Source of the DNA: Treponema sp.
GTDB lineage: Bacteria; Spirochaetota; Spirochaetia; Treponematales; Breznakiellaceae
Assembly: GCA_031275035.1 (NCBI GenBank)
Contig: JAISPH010000140.1
Location: 1 to 36,570 of the forward strand
Direction: 5' to 3'
DNA length: 36,570 bases
Within the stretch, counting starts at the first letter, position 1; each line of letters starts with the position of its first letter. Below the pieces are notes generated by a model. The model ran no database searches. It saw nothing but the letters and a program-made list of their open reading frames with translations, and had not been told where the DNA came from. Below are positions 7,088-13,528 of this stretch, one piece after another. Made by a program: the position numbers and the translations under genes.

Positions 7088-7579
7088 TCAGGCCCGGTCT
7101 ATATACTCAAACCCGTGCGGGTCGAGATAACGGGTACAGGTCTCCCGGAGAGCGACGTCTTCCTGGAGGTGATCATCCATGCCGCTCTGCCGTAACCGGG
7201 CAAAACTGCGCTCATAGTACCGGGGGATGTCGGAGTGGACCGGCGCCTCAAAAAGCAATGCCAGCGTGGAAGCGTCTACGGGCGGCTCAAGGTATACCAC
7301 GGGGATCTTGAGTTCCCCCGCTGTCATCAATTCCATCCGGCTTCCCCGTGATTGTTCCCAACCTTGGAGTAGGGCAATACCGTCGCAGGAGAGCATGATC
7401 TTGAGGCAGTACCGCATACAGATTTCCCAGCACTCTTCCTTTACCGGGAAACGGGCGGGGTTTTCCGTCTGTATTTGTAGCCCCCCCGCTTTCTCCAAAA
7501 TTCTTTTTTCGTTTTCAAGAAAGTGTTTTTCATAGTTTGGGTGTCCCGTAATGGGACCGCAGAGATAGATCTTTTTCAT
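7088..7579 (-). CDS. DUF4406 / nucleoside 2-deoxyribosyltransferase-like protein
   Basis: A protein of 163 residues beginning Met-Lys-Lys-Ile-Tyr-Leu-Cys-Gly-Pro-Ile-Thr-Gly, the signature of DUF4406 (PF14359), a Rossmann-like family related to nucleoside 2-deoxyribosyltransferases. The acidic motif Gly-Ser-Arg-Met-Glu-Leu follows a Leu-Gln-Gly-Trp segment at about 77-84, as in the family. The region beyond residue 105 is extra relative to the usual 90-100-residue domain and is unrecognised. Phage members are thought to handle nucleotides, but their substrate is unknown. The start (AAGGGG upstream) overlaps the previous gene's stop by ATGA. Confidence 0.82.
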   Translation of the reverse strand: MKKIYLCGPITGHPNYEKHFLENEKRILEKAGGLQIQTENPARFPVKEECWEICMRYCLKIMLSCDGIALLQGWEQSRGSRMELMTAGELKIPVVYLEPPVDASTLALLFEAPVHSDIPRYYERSFARLRQSGMDDHLQEDVALRETCTRYLDPHGFEYIDRA

Positions 7580-7788
7580 GCTGTTTTCCCCTTTGGTTTG
7601 TCGCCTAAAAGCTCAAGAGCCTGGTTGATCGAATACCCCAAACTCCGCAGGTACTGGAGGCCGACGATGGCAAGCCGTTGCATGCCGGTAGGGGTAAGGT
7701 TAAGAATAATGAAGGGGATCTCCTCCTCCATGATGGGATAGTCGGTGTCCTGGCTCATAAACCGGACGCCTCTTTTAAGAATGCTCAT
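7576..7788 (-). CDS. Hypothetical small early protein
   Basis: A protein of 70 residues. The ATG at 7788 follows AAGGAG at normal spacing; a second in-frame ATG at 7758 has no comparable site. The middle is hydrophobic with Ile-Ile-Leu-Asn-Leu-Thr-Pro, and a helical Leu-Gly-Tyr-Ser-Ile-Asn-Gln-Ala-Leu-Glu-Leu-Leu region lies at the end. No family is recognised. It overlaps both neighbours (14 bases with the upstream zinc-ribbon gene, ATGA with the DUF4406 gene), so it is tightly coupled in the early operon. Confidence 0.62.
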   Translation of the reverse strand: MSILKRGVRFMSQDTDYPIMEEEIPFIILNLTPTGMQRLAIVGLQYLRSLGYSINQALELLGDKPKGKTA

Positions 7789-8080
7789 TGCTGTCTCCTT
7801 TTGTTTGTCCCCGGATCTGCCGGGGAGTTAGAGAGGACCAGGAATAGGGCAACGGTTCGTCCGGAGGAAAGGCGTCCGGGAAAGTAAGGCAGTCAAGCTC
7901 GTCGCGGCGGCACATTTTGGCAAGTTCACGGTGGTCGTTAATAATCTCGGGCGCACCGCAGAAGGGGCAATACTGTACCCTGATCTTTCCTTCCTGGCCG
8001 ACCGAAAAAAACTCGAAGCAGACGGAACAAAAATGATCGAAGCCGTTATAAAAAGCGGGATCCTTTTGCGTAATGGTCAT
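7775..8080 (-). CDS. Small zinc-ribbon protein 1
   Basis: A protein of 101 residues with a CxxC (C18, C21) and a Tyr-Cys-Pro-Phe-Cys-Gly knuckle (C38, C41), a classic four-Cys zinc ribbon. The remainder is acidic, and an end such as Thr-Lys-Gly-Asp-Ser is probably disordered. Such ribbons bind nucleic acid or protein partners; the role here is unknown. The start at 8080 (GGAGGG upstream) overlaps the preceding gene's TGA by four bases. It shares the Pro-x-x-Tyr-Cys-Pro-type knuckle with its upstream neighbour, so the two may be ancient duplicates. Confidence 0.7.
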   Translation of the reverse strand: MTITQKDPAFYNGFDHFCSVCFEFFSVGQEGKIRVQYCPFCGAPEIINDHRELAKMCRRDELDCLTFPDAFPPDEPLPYSWSSLTPRQIRGQTKGDSNEHS

Positions 8081-8382
8081 CCTGCCCTCCTTACTTTGTG
8101 GGGATAATCCCGTTCAAAGATTTCCCGATCCTTAACCAGGGGTGCCCAGCCGCAGGCGGGGCAGTAGTTAATCGGCAGTACCCTGTCGGCCGGAACGGAA
8201 AAAAGCAGATCGCATCCGGAGCAATAATAGGTGTAGCCTCCGGGAAGGGCGCCGCGCGGTGTTTCGGCGCTGGTCTTGTTTTCGTCCAGTTCCCGCGACT
8301 CCCGGCACAGGCGGCACGGACCGCCTGCGACAACAAAGGGGCATGTTTGTGGGTATGGCAAACTACAGTCTTTCCGGTTCAT
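8077..8382 (-). CDS. Small zinc-ribbon protein 2
   Basis: A protein of 101 residues with two metal-site candidates: C14/C23/C26 near the N-terminus and C54/C57 paired with C74/C77 (Tyr-Cys-Pro-Ala-Cys-Gly). The second half aligns by eye with zinc-ribbon protein 1 (a CxxC, a hydrophobic Phe-Ser-Val, then Tyr-Cys-Pro-x-Cys-Gly). ATGA overlaps join it to the genes on both sides. No function is known; nucleic-acid or protein binding is likely from the fold only. Confidence 0.7.
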   Translation of the reverse strand: MNRKDCSLPYPQTCPFVVAGGPCRLCRESRELDENKTSAETPRGALPGGYTYYCSGCDLLFSVPADRVLPINYCPACGWAPLVKDREIFERDYPHKVRRAG

Positions 8383-8528
8383 GCCGTTTCCCCTTCCGGC
8401 TGTTTCCCCAGCAATATTTTCTGGTACGCTTTTTGCTCCCTGCGGACATCCGCCCGCTTCATGCCCTGCCGGTAGACCTTGTCTGGATCGACCCGTTGAT
8501 TAAGCGATAATAATTTTTTGTTTCTCAT
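8379..8528 (-). CDS. 49-residue basic early protein
   Basis: This short gene runs from the ATG at 8526-8528 to the TGA at 8379-8381. It begins Met-Arg-Asn-Lys-Lys-Leu-Leu-Ser-Leu-Asn-Gln and ends Gly-Glu-Thr-Ala, with a strongly basic helical middle (Lys-Arg-Ala-Asp-Val-Arg-Arg-Glu-Gln-Lys-Ala-Tyr). GGAGG precedes the start. ATGA overlaps join it both to the Ner-like gene before it and to the zinc-ribbon gene after it, which is the best evidence that it is real. Function unknown. Confidence 0.65.
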   Translation of the reverse strand: MRNKKLLSLNQRVDPDKVYRQGMKRADVRREQKAYQKILLGKQPEGETA

Positions 8529-8920
8529 CCCGCCCTCCGTTTCCGGGATACCCCGGACAGGGCAGCATGAAGCCGATCCCGGTTGGCGTTTTCCCGTTCC
8601 GCCCGCTGGCGGGCAAGCTCGTCCCTGATGGTCTCGACGGATTTACCGGTAACGGCCGACCGGGCCTCCAGGACTACCTCGTTCCAGTCGGCTTTACCCA
8701 GGAGATGGGCGATTTCCGCTTCCACGCGGGCGGATCGGCGGCGGCCAAAGATGACCCTTGTAACTAGAGACGGATTGATTTTTAGTTTTAATGCAATTTT
8801 GGAAAGAGAAAATCCTAAATCTTTCAGTTTGTATTGAATATTTAGGCCCTCTCGGTATGATGGCCTAATCCGAACGGACTTTTTGGGCTTGCCCGGAGCC
8901 GCAGGAGATGATAAACTCAA
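8525..8920 (-). CDS. Ner-like HTH regulator, first gene of the early operon
   Basis: A protein of 131 residues. The start is a TTG at 8920 with AAGGAGG six bases upstream. Residues 29-75 fit the Ner/Nlp HTH family: Leu-Lys-Asp-Leu-Gly-Phe-Ser-Leu-Ser-Lys-Ile-Ala-Leu-Lys-Leu-Lys-Ile-Asn-Pro-Ser, then Arg-Val-Ile-Phe-Gly-Arg-Arg-Arg. In Mu, Ner binds between the early and repressor promoters and turns both down. The first-gene position next to the divergent control region supports this role. The C-terminal half (basic helix, Arg/Glu-rich) is longer than in Mu Ner (75 residues). Confidence 0.8.
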   Translation of the reverse strand: MSLSSPAAPGKPKKSVRIRPSYREGLNIQYKLKDLGFSLSKIALKLKINPSLVTRVIFGRRRSARVEAEIAHLLGKADWNEVVLEARSAVTGKSVETIRDELARQRAERENANRDRLHAALSGVSRKRRAG

Positions 8921-8948
8921 AATAAGCCTCCTTAAACGGGGTGTCTAG

Positions 8949-8986
8949 GAGAACGGTGAACTTCTTGCCGGAGGGGCACCGTTCTC
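8949..8986. repeat. Perfect 10-bp inverted repeat in the early leader
   Basis: GAGAACGGTG (8949-8958) and CACCGTTCTC (8977-8986) are exact complements around an 18-base loop. It lies in the 5' leader of the early operon, 29 bases before the Ner-like start. On the + strand a TTTTTCTTCT tract follows, so it could also stop rightward transcription; in the leftward mRNA it is a leader hairpin. An operator role is equally possible. Confidence 0.6.
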
Positions 8987-9026
8987 TTTTTCTTCTCTAA
9001 AGTCAACTAAATGACCTGTCGATATT

Positions 9027-9055
9027 AGTATCGTCGATAAAATTCTAATTGTCAA
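9027..9055 (-). promoter_or_regulatory. Leftward early promoter candidate
   Basis: Read leftward, a perfect -35 TTGACA (9055-9050) is followed after exactly 17 bases by GATACT (9032-9027, four of six matches to TATAAT). Transcription would start near 9020 and leave a leader of about 100 bases containing the perfect hairpin. Short dyads nearby, CGATA-TTAG-TATCG and GTCA-ACTAAA-TGAC, are operator candidates for the repressor or Ner. The rightward repressor promoter must overlap it (TAAAAT at 9038-9043 has no clear -35). Confidence 0.65.
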
Positions 9056-9075
9056 GGGGAAATAAAATATTTTCT

Positions 9076-9924
9076 ATGAATTTTTCAGAAAAAATCGATT
9101 TTCTTAGAAAATACTTTAATGAAAGTAATGCAGGCCTAGAGCGAATATTAGGCTTATCAAACGGCTATCTTTTGAATATTGAAAAAAATAGTATAGACAA
9201 CCCTGGTAAACTACTAATTGCTTTAGCCTCAAAGGGAATAAGTACGGACTGGTTTCTAACCGACAAAGGTCCTTTGGAAAAAACAGGACAAAATATTGTC
9301 CGATTAGCCGAAAAGCAAAACGGCAAAAAAGGCAATAGTTTGACTTTTTCTCCCTTGCCAGGGGGGGAAAACGGATCTACTGTAGAAGTGTCTGAAAGGG
9401 AGGGGCCGGACAGTACCGGGGCAGGAGAAACGGACATGACGGCGGTGCTGGAAAGGGAGGATAAGGTAAGGGGAAAAGAAATCCCCCTTATTTATCCCGG
9501 AGATGAGCGGCTGAAAGAGGGAATCATTATCCCCTTCCTGGGGGATCAGAAGGTCTCGGCGGGATATGGGGCGGAACTGGAAGAGGAAGACCGGCCTTCC
9601 AGGTATTTCCGGGTCCCGGCTTACCTGGGGCATTACCCAAACCTGGCGACGCTTCCCGTCAAAGGGGACAGCATGGACCCTACCCTACATGACGGGGATC
9701 TGGTGGTTTGTGACGGCGGCGGCTGGGACGGCGACGGGATTTACGTTATAAAAACCGCCGAAGAGGCTTTTATTAAGCGGGTGGTATCCACTTCCCAGGG
9801 ATACCAAGTTATCAGTGACAACAAGATATACCCTAGTTACAACGAGAGCAAAGTGGATATAACAATCGTAGGAAAAGTCCGGGCGGCCCTGATAGCCATA
9901 CCGGGACGGAGAGGAGGAGTATGA
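9076..9924 (+). CDS. LexA-type (S24) self-cleaving phage repressor
   Basis: A protein of 282 residues from the ATG at 9076; the frame is open to a TTG at 9049 and neither start has an ideally spaced ribosome site. The N-terminal 60 residues look like a CI-type HTH (Leu-Gly-Leu-Ser-Asn-Gly-Tyr-Leu-Leu-Asn-Ile-Glu, then Thr-Asp-Trp-Phe-Leu-Thr). The C-terminal peptidase S24 domain has the Ala162-Gly163 cleavage pair, Ser199 in Gly-Asp-Ser-Met, and Lys234 in Phe-Ile-Lys-Arg, all as in LexA and CI. It should repress the early promoter and self-cleave with RecA, unlike the classical Mu c repressor. The central region is acidic and low-complexity. Confidence 0.88.
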   Translation: MNFSEKIDFLRKYFNESNAGLERILGLSNGYLLNIEKNSIDNPGKLLIALASKGISTDWFLTDKGPLEKTGQNIVRLAEKQNGKKGNSLTFSPLPGGENGSTVEVSEREGPDSTGAGETDMTAVLEREDKVRGKEIPLIYPGDERLKEGIIIPFLGDQKVSAGYGAELEEEDRPSRYFRVPAYLGHYPNLATLPVKGDSMDPTLHDGDLVVCDGGGWDGDGIYVIKTAEEAFIKRVVSTSQGYQVISDNKIYPSYNESKVDITIVGKVRAALIAIPGRRGGV

Positions 9925-10635
9925 ATGTCTAGACTGGAAGACGGTCATTTCCATCTTCAGCAGGCCCGAGCCGCTGAAAAGAATGGTAATTTTTTGGGGG
10001 CACGCATGGAATATATGAAGTGCGTAGAATCTTACAAACAGGCTGAAGCAACGAGTGAACTTGGGAAGGCAACTGAAGAATATGAAGATTTTGTACGACG
10101 CGATCCGGTTTTTAGGAAACTTTTATATGTCCTTAATGCCGGGATCAAGGAAAACCCAGGTATTCTTCAATCGGAAATTACAGGTAAGGCTGAAGCTATG
10201 AATTGGCAGCAATTATATAACTACGATCGTCCCATCGCCAAGGATGATGTCTACTATACCCTCTATTTTGCTGATAAATTTGGCTATATTAATAGAAACA
10301 AGAAGGGGCGATCCTACGAATTATTTTCAAATGGGGACATTCCGATGTTAGAGAAACCAATAGCTACAGAGACAAGAGATACCTCTAGTTCTACGTTTAC
10401 TGCTTCTCCAAGCCAAGGCTCAAGTGGGGAAAATTATACAAATCGCCGTTATCAAAAGGTCAGTAATTCTAGAAAACAAAAAGAAACAGCTTGGAAAGTT
10501 ACATATATAATTTTTTTAATTTTTTCGGTGACACTTTTTTTGTCAGGACTGTTGTTGAAAAGTACATTCATGTATATTTTAGCTGCTTGTGTTGGTGTCT
10601 TCGCCGTATATAAACTTATAAAAACAAAGTCATAA
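9925..10635 (+). CDS. Accessory membrane protein, unknown function
   Basis: A protein of 236 residues whose ATG directly follows the repressor stop, with GGAGGAG upstream. Residues 1-60 are helical and TPR/MIT-like (Gln-Ala-Arg-Ala-Ala-Glu-Lys-Asn-Gly-Asn). Residues 70-130 could be a winged helix (Pro-Gly-Ile-Leu-Gln-Ser-Glu-Ile, then Tyr-Ile-Asn-Arg-Asn-Lys-Lys-Gly-Arg). A Ser/Thr-rich linker and two membrane segments (about 191-211 and 213-232) follow. The gene is AT-richer than the phage core. Expression from the lysogen with the repressor is likely, so superinfection exclusion or lysogenic conversion are possible roles. I do not recognise the family. Confidence 0.7.
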   Translation: MSRLEDGHFHLQQARAAEKNGNFLGARMEYMKCVESYKQAEATSELGKATEEYEDFVRRDPVFRKLLYVLNAGIKENPGILQSEITGKAEAMNWQQLYNYDRPIAKDDVYYTLYFADKFGYINRNKKGRSYELFSNGDIPMLEKPIATETRDTSSSTFTASPSQGSSGENYTNRRYQKVSNSRKQKETAWKVTYIIFLIFSVTLFLSGLLLKSTFMYILAACVGVFAVYKLIKTKS

Positions 10636-10641
10636 AAGAAT

Positions 10642-11402
10642 ATGAAACGGGGAACACTAGGGGCTATTCTTTTTCAGTGCGCCGTGCTTTGTTTTCCCGG
10701 CCCGTTCGGGTTTGAGATGGGAATGACGTTTGAGGATGTTGTGGCCATCTGTACAGAAGAACCGAAAAAAAACCCTTTTGAATGGTACAATGTAACGCCT
10801 ATAAACCGCCATGTTTTTTTCGACCGTTATTCTGTTTTAATAGACGAGAGGGAAGGTCTCTGTCAGATAATGGCAAGCGGGAAATGCCCTGTGTCAAACG
10901 GGTACGGAAACGAATTAAAAAGCTGTTTTTTCTCTTTGGTAGAAGAACTTGAAGACAAATACGGGCAAGGCGTTGTTGTTGACGAGCTTCTTCCGGACAG
11001 TATTTATACGTCGCCGAGAGACTGGGTAAAAGGCTTATCGGAAAAAGAACGTATTTTAGAATGCCAGTGGGAAAAAAGAGGACTAGACAGTTCTTTGGAA
11101 ACAATAAGGCTCCGTACTTCTGCTTACAATATTCTGGATTCCTATACAGTTTATATAGGTATCGTATATACTTTTACCAACAACACAACTGTTTATGAAC
11201 GGGAGCGAAAGAACAGGAAGAGCGTATTGTAAGAGGGAGGTTTTGTTTTACATCCCGCGAAGAATCAATCCCCGAGTTCATAGATGAACACACGGATTTT
11301 ATGAAAAACAACTTTTTAAAAAGAGTACGGCAACCATGGCCATGGATCATTTTTATATCACTGGAATTAATCGGATGGGAGAAAAAGAAACAGTCAATTT
11401 AA
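10642..11402 (+). pseudogene. Secreted accessory protein split by a single-base frameshift
   Basis: The frame from 10642 stops at 11230-11232 (196 residues), beginning with a signal peptide (Met-Lys-Arg, then Leu-Gly-Ala-Ile-Leu-Phe-Gln, Cys-Ala-Val-Leu-Cys-Phe). The other frame is open across the same end and runs on as Ala-Lys-Glu-Gln-Glu-Glu-Arg-Ile-Val-Arg-Gly-Arg-Phe to a TAA at 11400-11402. One missing G near 11204 would rejoin them into about 253 residues. A sequencing error, a real mutation or a programmed shift are all possible. The protein has several Cys and acidic helices, and the function is unknown. It sits in the lysogen-expressed accessory block. Confidence 0.55.
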
Positions 11403-11536
11403 TGGAAATACTGCTAAAAGAAACGAGAACGGTTAAAAAAATGCGTCGTGATTACCGGTTTATTGATTCCGAATATATGTACGCCGCTCTTGATGACGCA
11501 TACGAGACAAACCGTGTTAGACTTGAAAGTCTATGA
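11336..11536 (+). CDS. Small hypothetical accessory protein
   Basis: A protein of 66 residues with uncertain start: ATG at 11336, 11342 or 11402, none with a clear ribosome site. The last of these, 44 residues long, overlaps the restored frame's stop of the preceding gene by one base (TAATG). The sequence Glu-Thr-Arg-Thr-Val-Lys-Lys-Met-Arg-Arg-Asp-Tyr and the tail Asp-Asp-Ala-Tyr-Glu-Thr-Asn-Arg look like a soluble helical protein. The stop overlaps the next ATG by ATGA, which favours a real gene. Function unknown. Confidence 0.5.
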   Translation: MAMDHFYITGINRMGEKETVNLMEILLKETRTVKKMRRDYRFIDSEYMYAALDDAYETNRVRLESL

Positions 11537-11994
11537 AACAGGTTATTGTTTTTTTTAAACGACATTTTTTAGTCCGTGATACAATAGTTGCAGTGGCTGT
11601 TTTCTATGGTTTCATTTTTTCCCTGGATAAATTTCTAGGAAGAAAGTTCGTCAGTCTTATACATGTAAATGACAAGGTGCTGTTTCCCATATTTTTAAAC
11701 TCCGGTATAACTTTATTGGGTTTTTTAATTACCGGTTTAAGCGTACTTGTGGGATTTCTTAATAACGAAAAGTTGAATCGTCTTAAAGATGCGGGGTATT
11801 ATAAAGATATATTTGGCATATATTTCAACGCAATAGTAGTTTGTGGAATATTTATAGCGTTGTCCTTGTGGGGTTTATTATCTCTAAGTCTACTAATATG
11901 TCATTTAATCAGTATTGCCATGTTTTTACTTGTAGCCCGTATTTGGCGTTGTGTCTGGATTGTTCAGCAAATCGCCATCATCATTAATAAATAA
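11533..11994 (+). CDS. Multi-pass accessory membrane protein
   Basis: A protein of 153 residues that is mostly hydrophobic, with about four membrane segments: near 15-33, 49-74, 95-113 and 116-136. The first cytoplasmic stretch is basic (Lys-Arg-His-Phe-Leu-Val-Arg). ATGA couples it to the preceding gene. The region is AT-rich compared with the flanking phage genes, typical of a moron. Possible roles are phage exclusion or partnership with the two upstream proteins. No family is recognised. Confidence 0.65.
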   Translation: MKQVIVFFKRHFLVRDTIVAVAVFYGFIFSLDKFLGRKFVSLIHVNDKVLFPIFLNSGITLLGFLITGLSVLVGFLNNEKLNRLKDAGYYKDIFGIYFNAIVVCGIFIALSLWGLLSLSLLICHLISIAMFLLVARIWRCVWIVQQIAIIINK

Positions 11995-12053
11995 CTCCCC
12001 AGCCGTAGCCGTTTTTGTTTTTCTCTGTGGGATACTATTCCCGGAGGCATTCC

Positions 12054-12665
12054 ATGATCCACCGCGATTATATTTGTTCCGTGCTTGCCCGTTTCGAGGG
12101 CAAGGCCATCGTCCGGGGTTACGTACCCTGCAAACTGGGGACCTGGTATCCGGGGGGACCCGATAAGGGAGAGCCCCTCGGCGCATCGGGGGTAACAATT
12201 GCTACCGGCGTAGACCTGGGACAGCAGACCGCAGCGGGCCTTGCGGGACTTGCCCCGGATCTTACGGCAAAACTCCTCCCCTACCTCGGTCTCAAGCGCC
12301 AGGAGGCCCTGGAAAAACTGCGTACGGATCCGCTTACCATCGGCGCCGAAGAGGCCGCCGCCATAGACCGGGTCATACACGACCGGTATATCAACGAGAC
12401 GGCCGTCCTTTTCGGTCGGGAGGCGTTTGACCGCGCCCCCCCGCAGGTGCAGGCGGTAGCGGTATCGCTCCATTATCAGTTCGGCACCCCGGCCCGGGAG
12501 GCGTCACCCGCCCTGGCCCACGCCTGGATGTCACTGCGGACCGGCCTCTACCGGGGCGCTGCCCGGTTCCTTCGGGAGCCCGGCGGATGGAGCGCGGATC
12601 ACCGGCAGTACCTTTCGCGGCGGCAGGCGGAGGCGGCTTTGCTGGACGAGATCGACTATGCCTAA
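12054..12665 (+). CDS. Endolysin, pesticin/T4-lysozyme-like muramidase
   Basis: A protein of 203 residues from the ATG at 12054, which follows GGAGG at six bases; upstream codons to 12015 are rejected. Early Phe-Glu-Gly (E15), then Gly-Val-Thr-Ile-Ala-Thr-Gly-Val-Asp-Leu-Gly-Gln (T48, T51, D54), matches the pesticin (PF16754) catalytic Glu-Thr-Asp pattern of T4-lysozyme-like fold; E15-D54 spacing (39) is a little longer than in pesticin (29). No signal peptide is seen, so holin-dependent release is expected. It should cleave peptidoglycan. It starts the lysis cassette before the holin-like gene. Confidence 0.82.
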   Translation: MIHRDYICSVLARFEGKAIVRGYVPCKLGTWYPGGPDKGEPLGASGVTIATGVDLGQQTAAGLAGLAPDLTAKLLPYLGLKRQEALEKLRTDPLTIGAEEAAAIDRVIHDRYINETAVLFGREAFDRAPPQVQAVAVSLHYQFGTPAREASPALAHAWMSLRTGLYRGAARFLREPGGWSADHRQYLSRRQAEAALLDEIDYA

Positions 12666-12698
12666 TTATGGGGACTCGCTCCCAAAGGAGAGGTATAT

Positions 12699-12989
12699 AT
12701 GGGGTTCACCCAATTTTTTCCGGCTTTTATTTTGATTGCGATTGTCGTGGTCGTTTTGCTGACGGAGATCGTCAAACGGCTCGACAAGAGGGACTGGCTC
12801 AAGGGATACCGGGTATATGTACCGGCGCTCCTTTCGGGGGGTGTTACCTGGCTATTGCGCATCGGGGAATTCTTTCCCCTTAACCAGGCCTATTTCTGGT
12901 GGGCGGTTATTTTTTCCATTTCCGTCTTTTTTTTCGAGGCTATTCTTAAACGTGCAAAACAGGCGGTTGAAGGCCGCAAGGAGGGATGA
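12699..12989 (+). CDS. Holin-like membrane protein
   Basis: A protein of 96 residues whose ATG at 12699 follows AGGAGAGG. Three hydrophobic stretches at about 6-24, 41-57 and 64-82, with basic residues between (Lys-Arg-Leu-Asp-Lys-Arg-Asp-Trp) and a charged tail (Arg-Lys-Glu-Gly), fit a class I holin. It lies between endolysin and spanin candidates and overlaps the next gene by four bases (ATGA). No named holin family is recognised, so the call rests on size, topology and position. Confidence 0.7.
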   Translation: MGFTQFFPAFILIAIVVVVLLTEIVKRLDKRDWLKGYRVYVPALLSGGVTWLLRIGEFFPLNQAYFWWAVIFSISVFFFEAILKRAKQAVEGRKEG

Positions 12990-13513
12990 TGTGCGGACGA
13001 AAGGTGTTATTGTTTGTCTTTTTGTGTTGTGTTTGTTCGGGTGCGCTACACACCGAGGATCTCTACCGGCCGGTGTCGGACCGGGAACTGAAGCGGTTAG
13101 AGGACTATATTCAGAAGTCCGGGCAGGAGAAACAGACCTGGCTCTTACAGGCGCAGCAATCGCTGGAGGAGTCGACCGCGTTGAGGACCGAAGTCAGCGG
13201 ATTGAGGAACACAGTGACCGGCTTACAGTCCTCCTCGCTGTCCTTGCTGAATCAATTGCAGGATCAGCGGGACAAGACGGCGGCCTGGGAGACCTCTTAT
13301 TACGCATACGTGGACGAGACCCGGTTACTGTTGGCGGAGAAGGAGCGGGAACTAACGGAACAGGACCGCCGGATCGGTGACCTCCAGGTCTCCCTGGCAA
13401 AGGCCGGCGGCCGGGCGCTTGTGTGTATGATTATAGCCGGAGTCCTGCTGTTGTCCTGGATTGGTTATATAGCGATCAGGGCATTGCGGTTTTTTAAAAT
13501 TTTGCCGGTATAG
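12986..13513 (+). CDS. Inner-membrane spanin candidate (coiled coil with signal and C-terminal anchor)
   Basis: A protein of 175 residues. The N-terminus is a signal-like sequence (Met-Met-Cys-Gly-Arg-Lys, then a Phe/Leu/Cys-rich core, Ser-Gly-Ala). A long charged coiled coil runs from about 32 to 138, and a membrane segment lies at 143-165, followed by Arg-Ala-Leu-Arg-Phe-Phe-Lys. Topology differs from the usual Rz (N-terminal anchor), so it may be a periplasmic coil anchored at its C-terminus. Its ATG overlaps the holin stop. GGAGGG lies directly before the two ATG codons (12986, 12989). It probably joins inner and outer membranes during lysis. A second frame, 12991-13380, overlaps it. Confidence 0.62.
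   Translation: MMCGRKVLLFVFLCCVCSGALHTEDLYRPVSDRELKRLEDYIQKSGQEKQTWLLQAQQSLEESTALRTEVSGLRNTVTGLQSSSLSLLNQLQDQRDKTAAWETSYYAYVDETRLLLAEKERELTEQDRRIGDLQVSLAKAGGRALVCMIIAGVLLLSWIGYIAIRALRFFKILPV
12991..13380 (+). CDS. Embedded lipoprotein frame, outer-membrane spanin (Rz1-like) candidate
   Basis: A different frame inside the spanin gene is open for 129 residues from a GTG at 12991, which has the same AGGAGG at six bases. It begins Met-Arg-Thr-Lys-Gly-Val-Ile-Val-Cys-Leu-Phe-Val-Leu-Cys-Leu-Phe-Gly-Cys: a basic start, a hydrophobic core and a Leu-Phe-Gly-Cys lipobox at C18. The mature part is Gly/Ala-rich, with Arg-Ser-Gln-Arg-Ile-Glu-Glu helical stretches and no clear Pro-rich linker. Phage Rz1 genes are often nested in Rz. 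T-rich DNA gives hydrophobic residues in every frame, so chance is a serious alternative. Confidence 0.4.
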   Translation: MRTKGVIVCLFVLCLFGCATHRGSLPAGVGPGTEAVRGLYSEVRAGETDLALTGAAIAGGVDRVEDRSQRIEEHSDRLTVLLAVLAESIAGSAGQDGGLGDLLLRIRGRDPVTVGGEGAGTNGTGPPDR

Positions 13514-13528
13514 AGGAGTTGGACAAAA

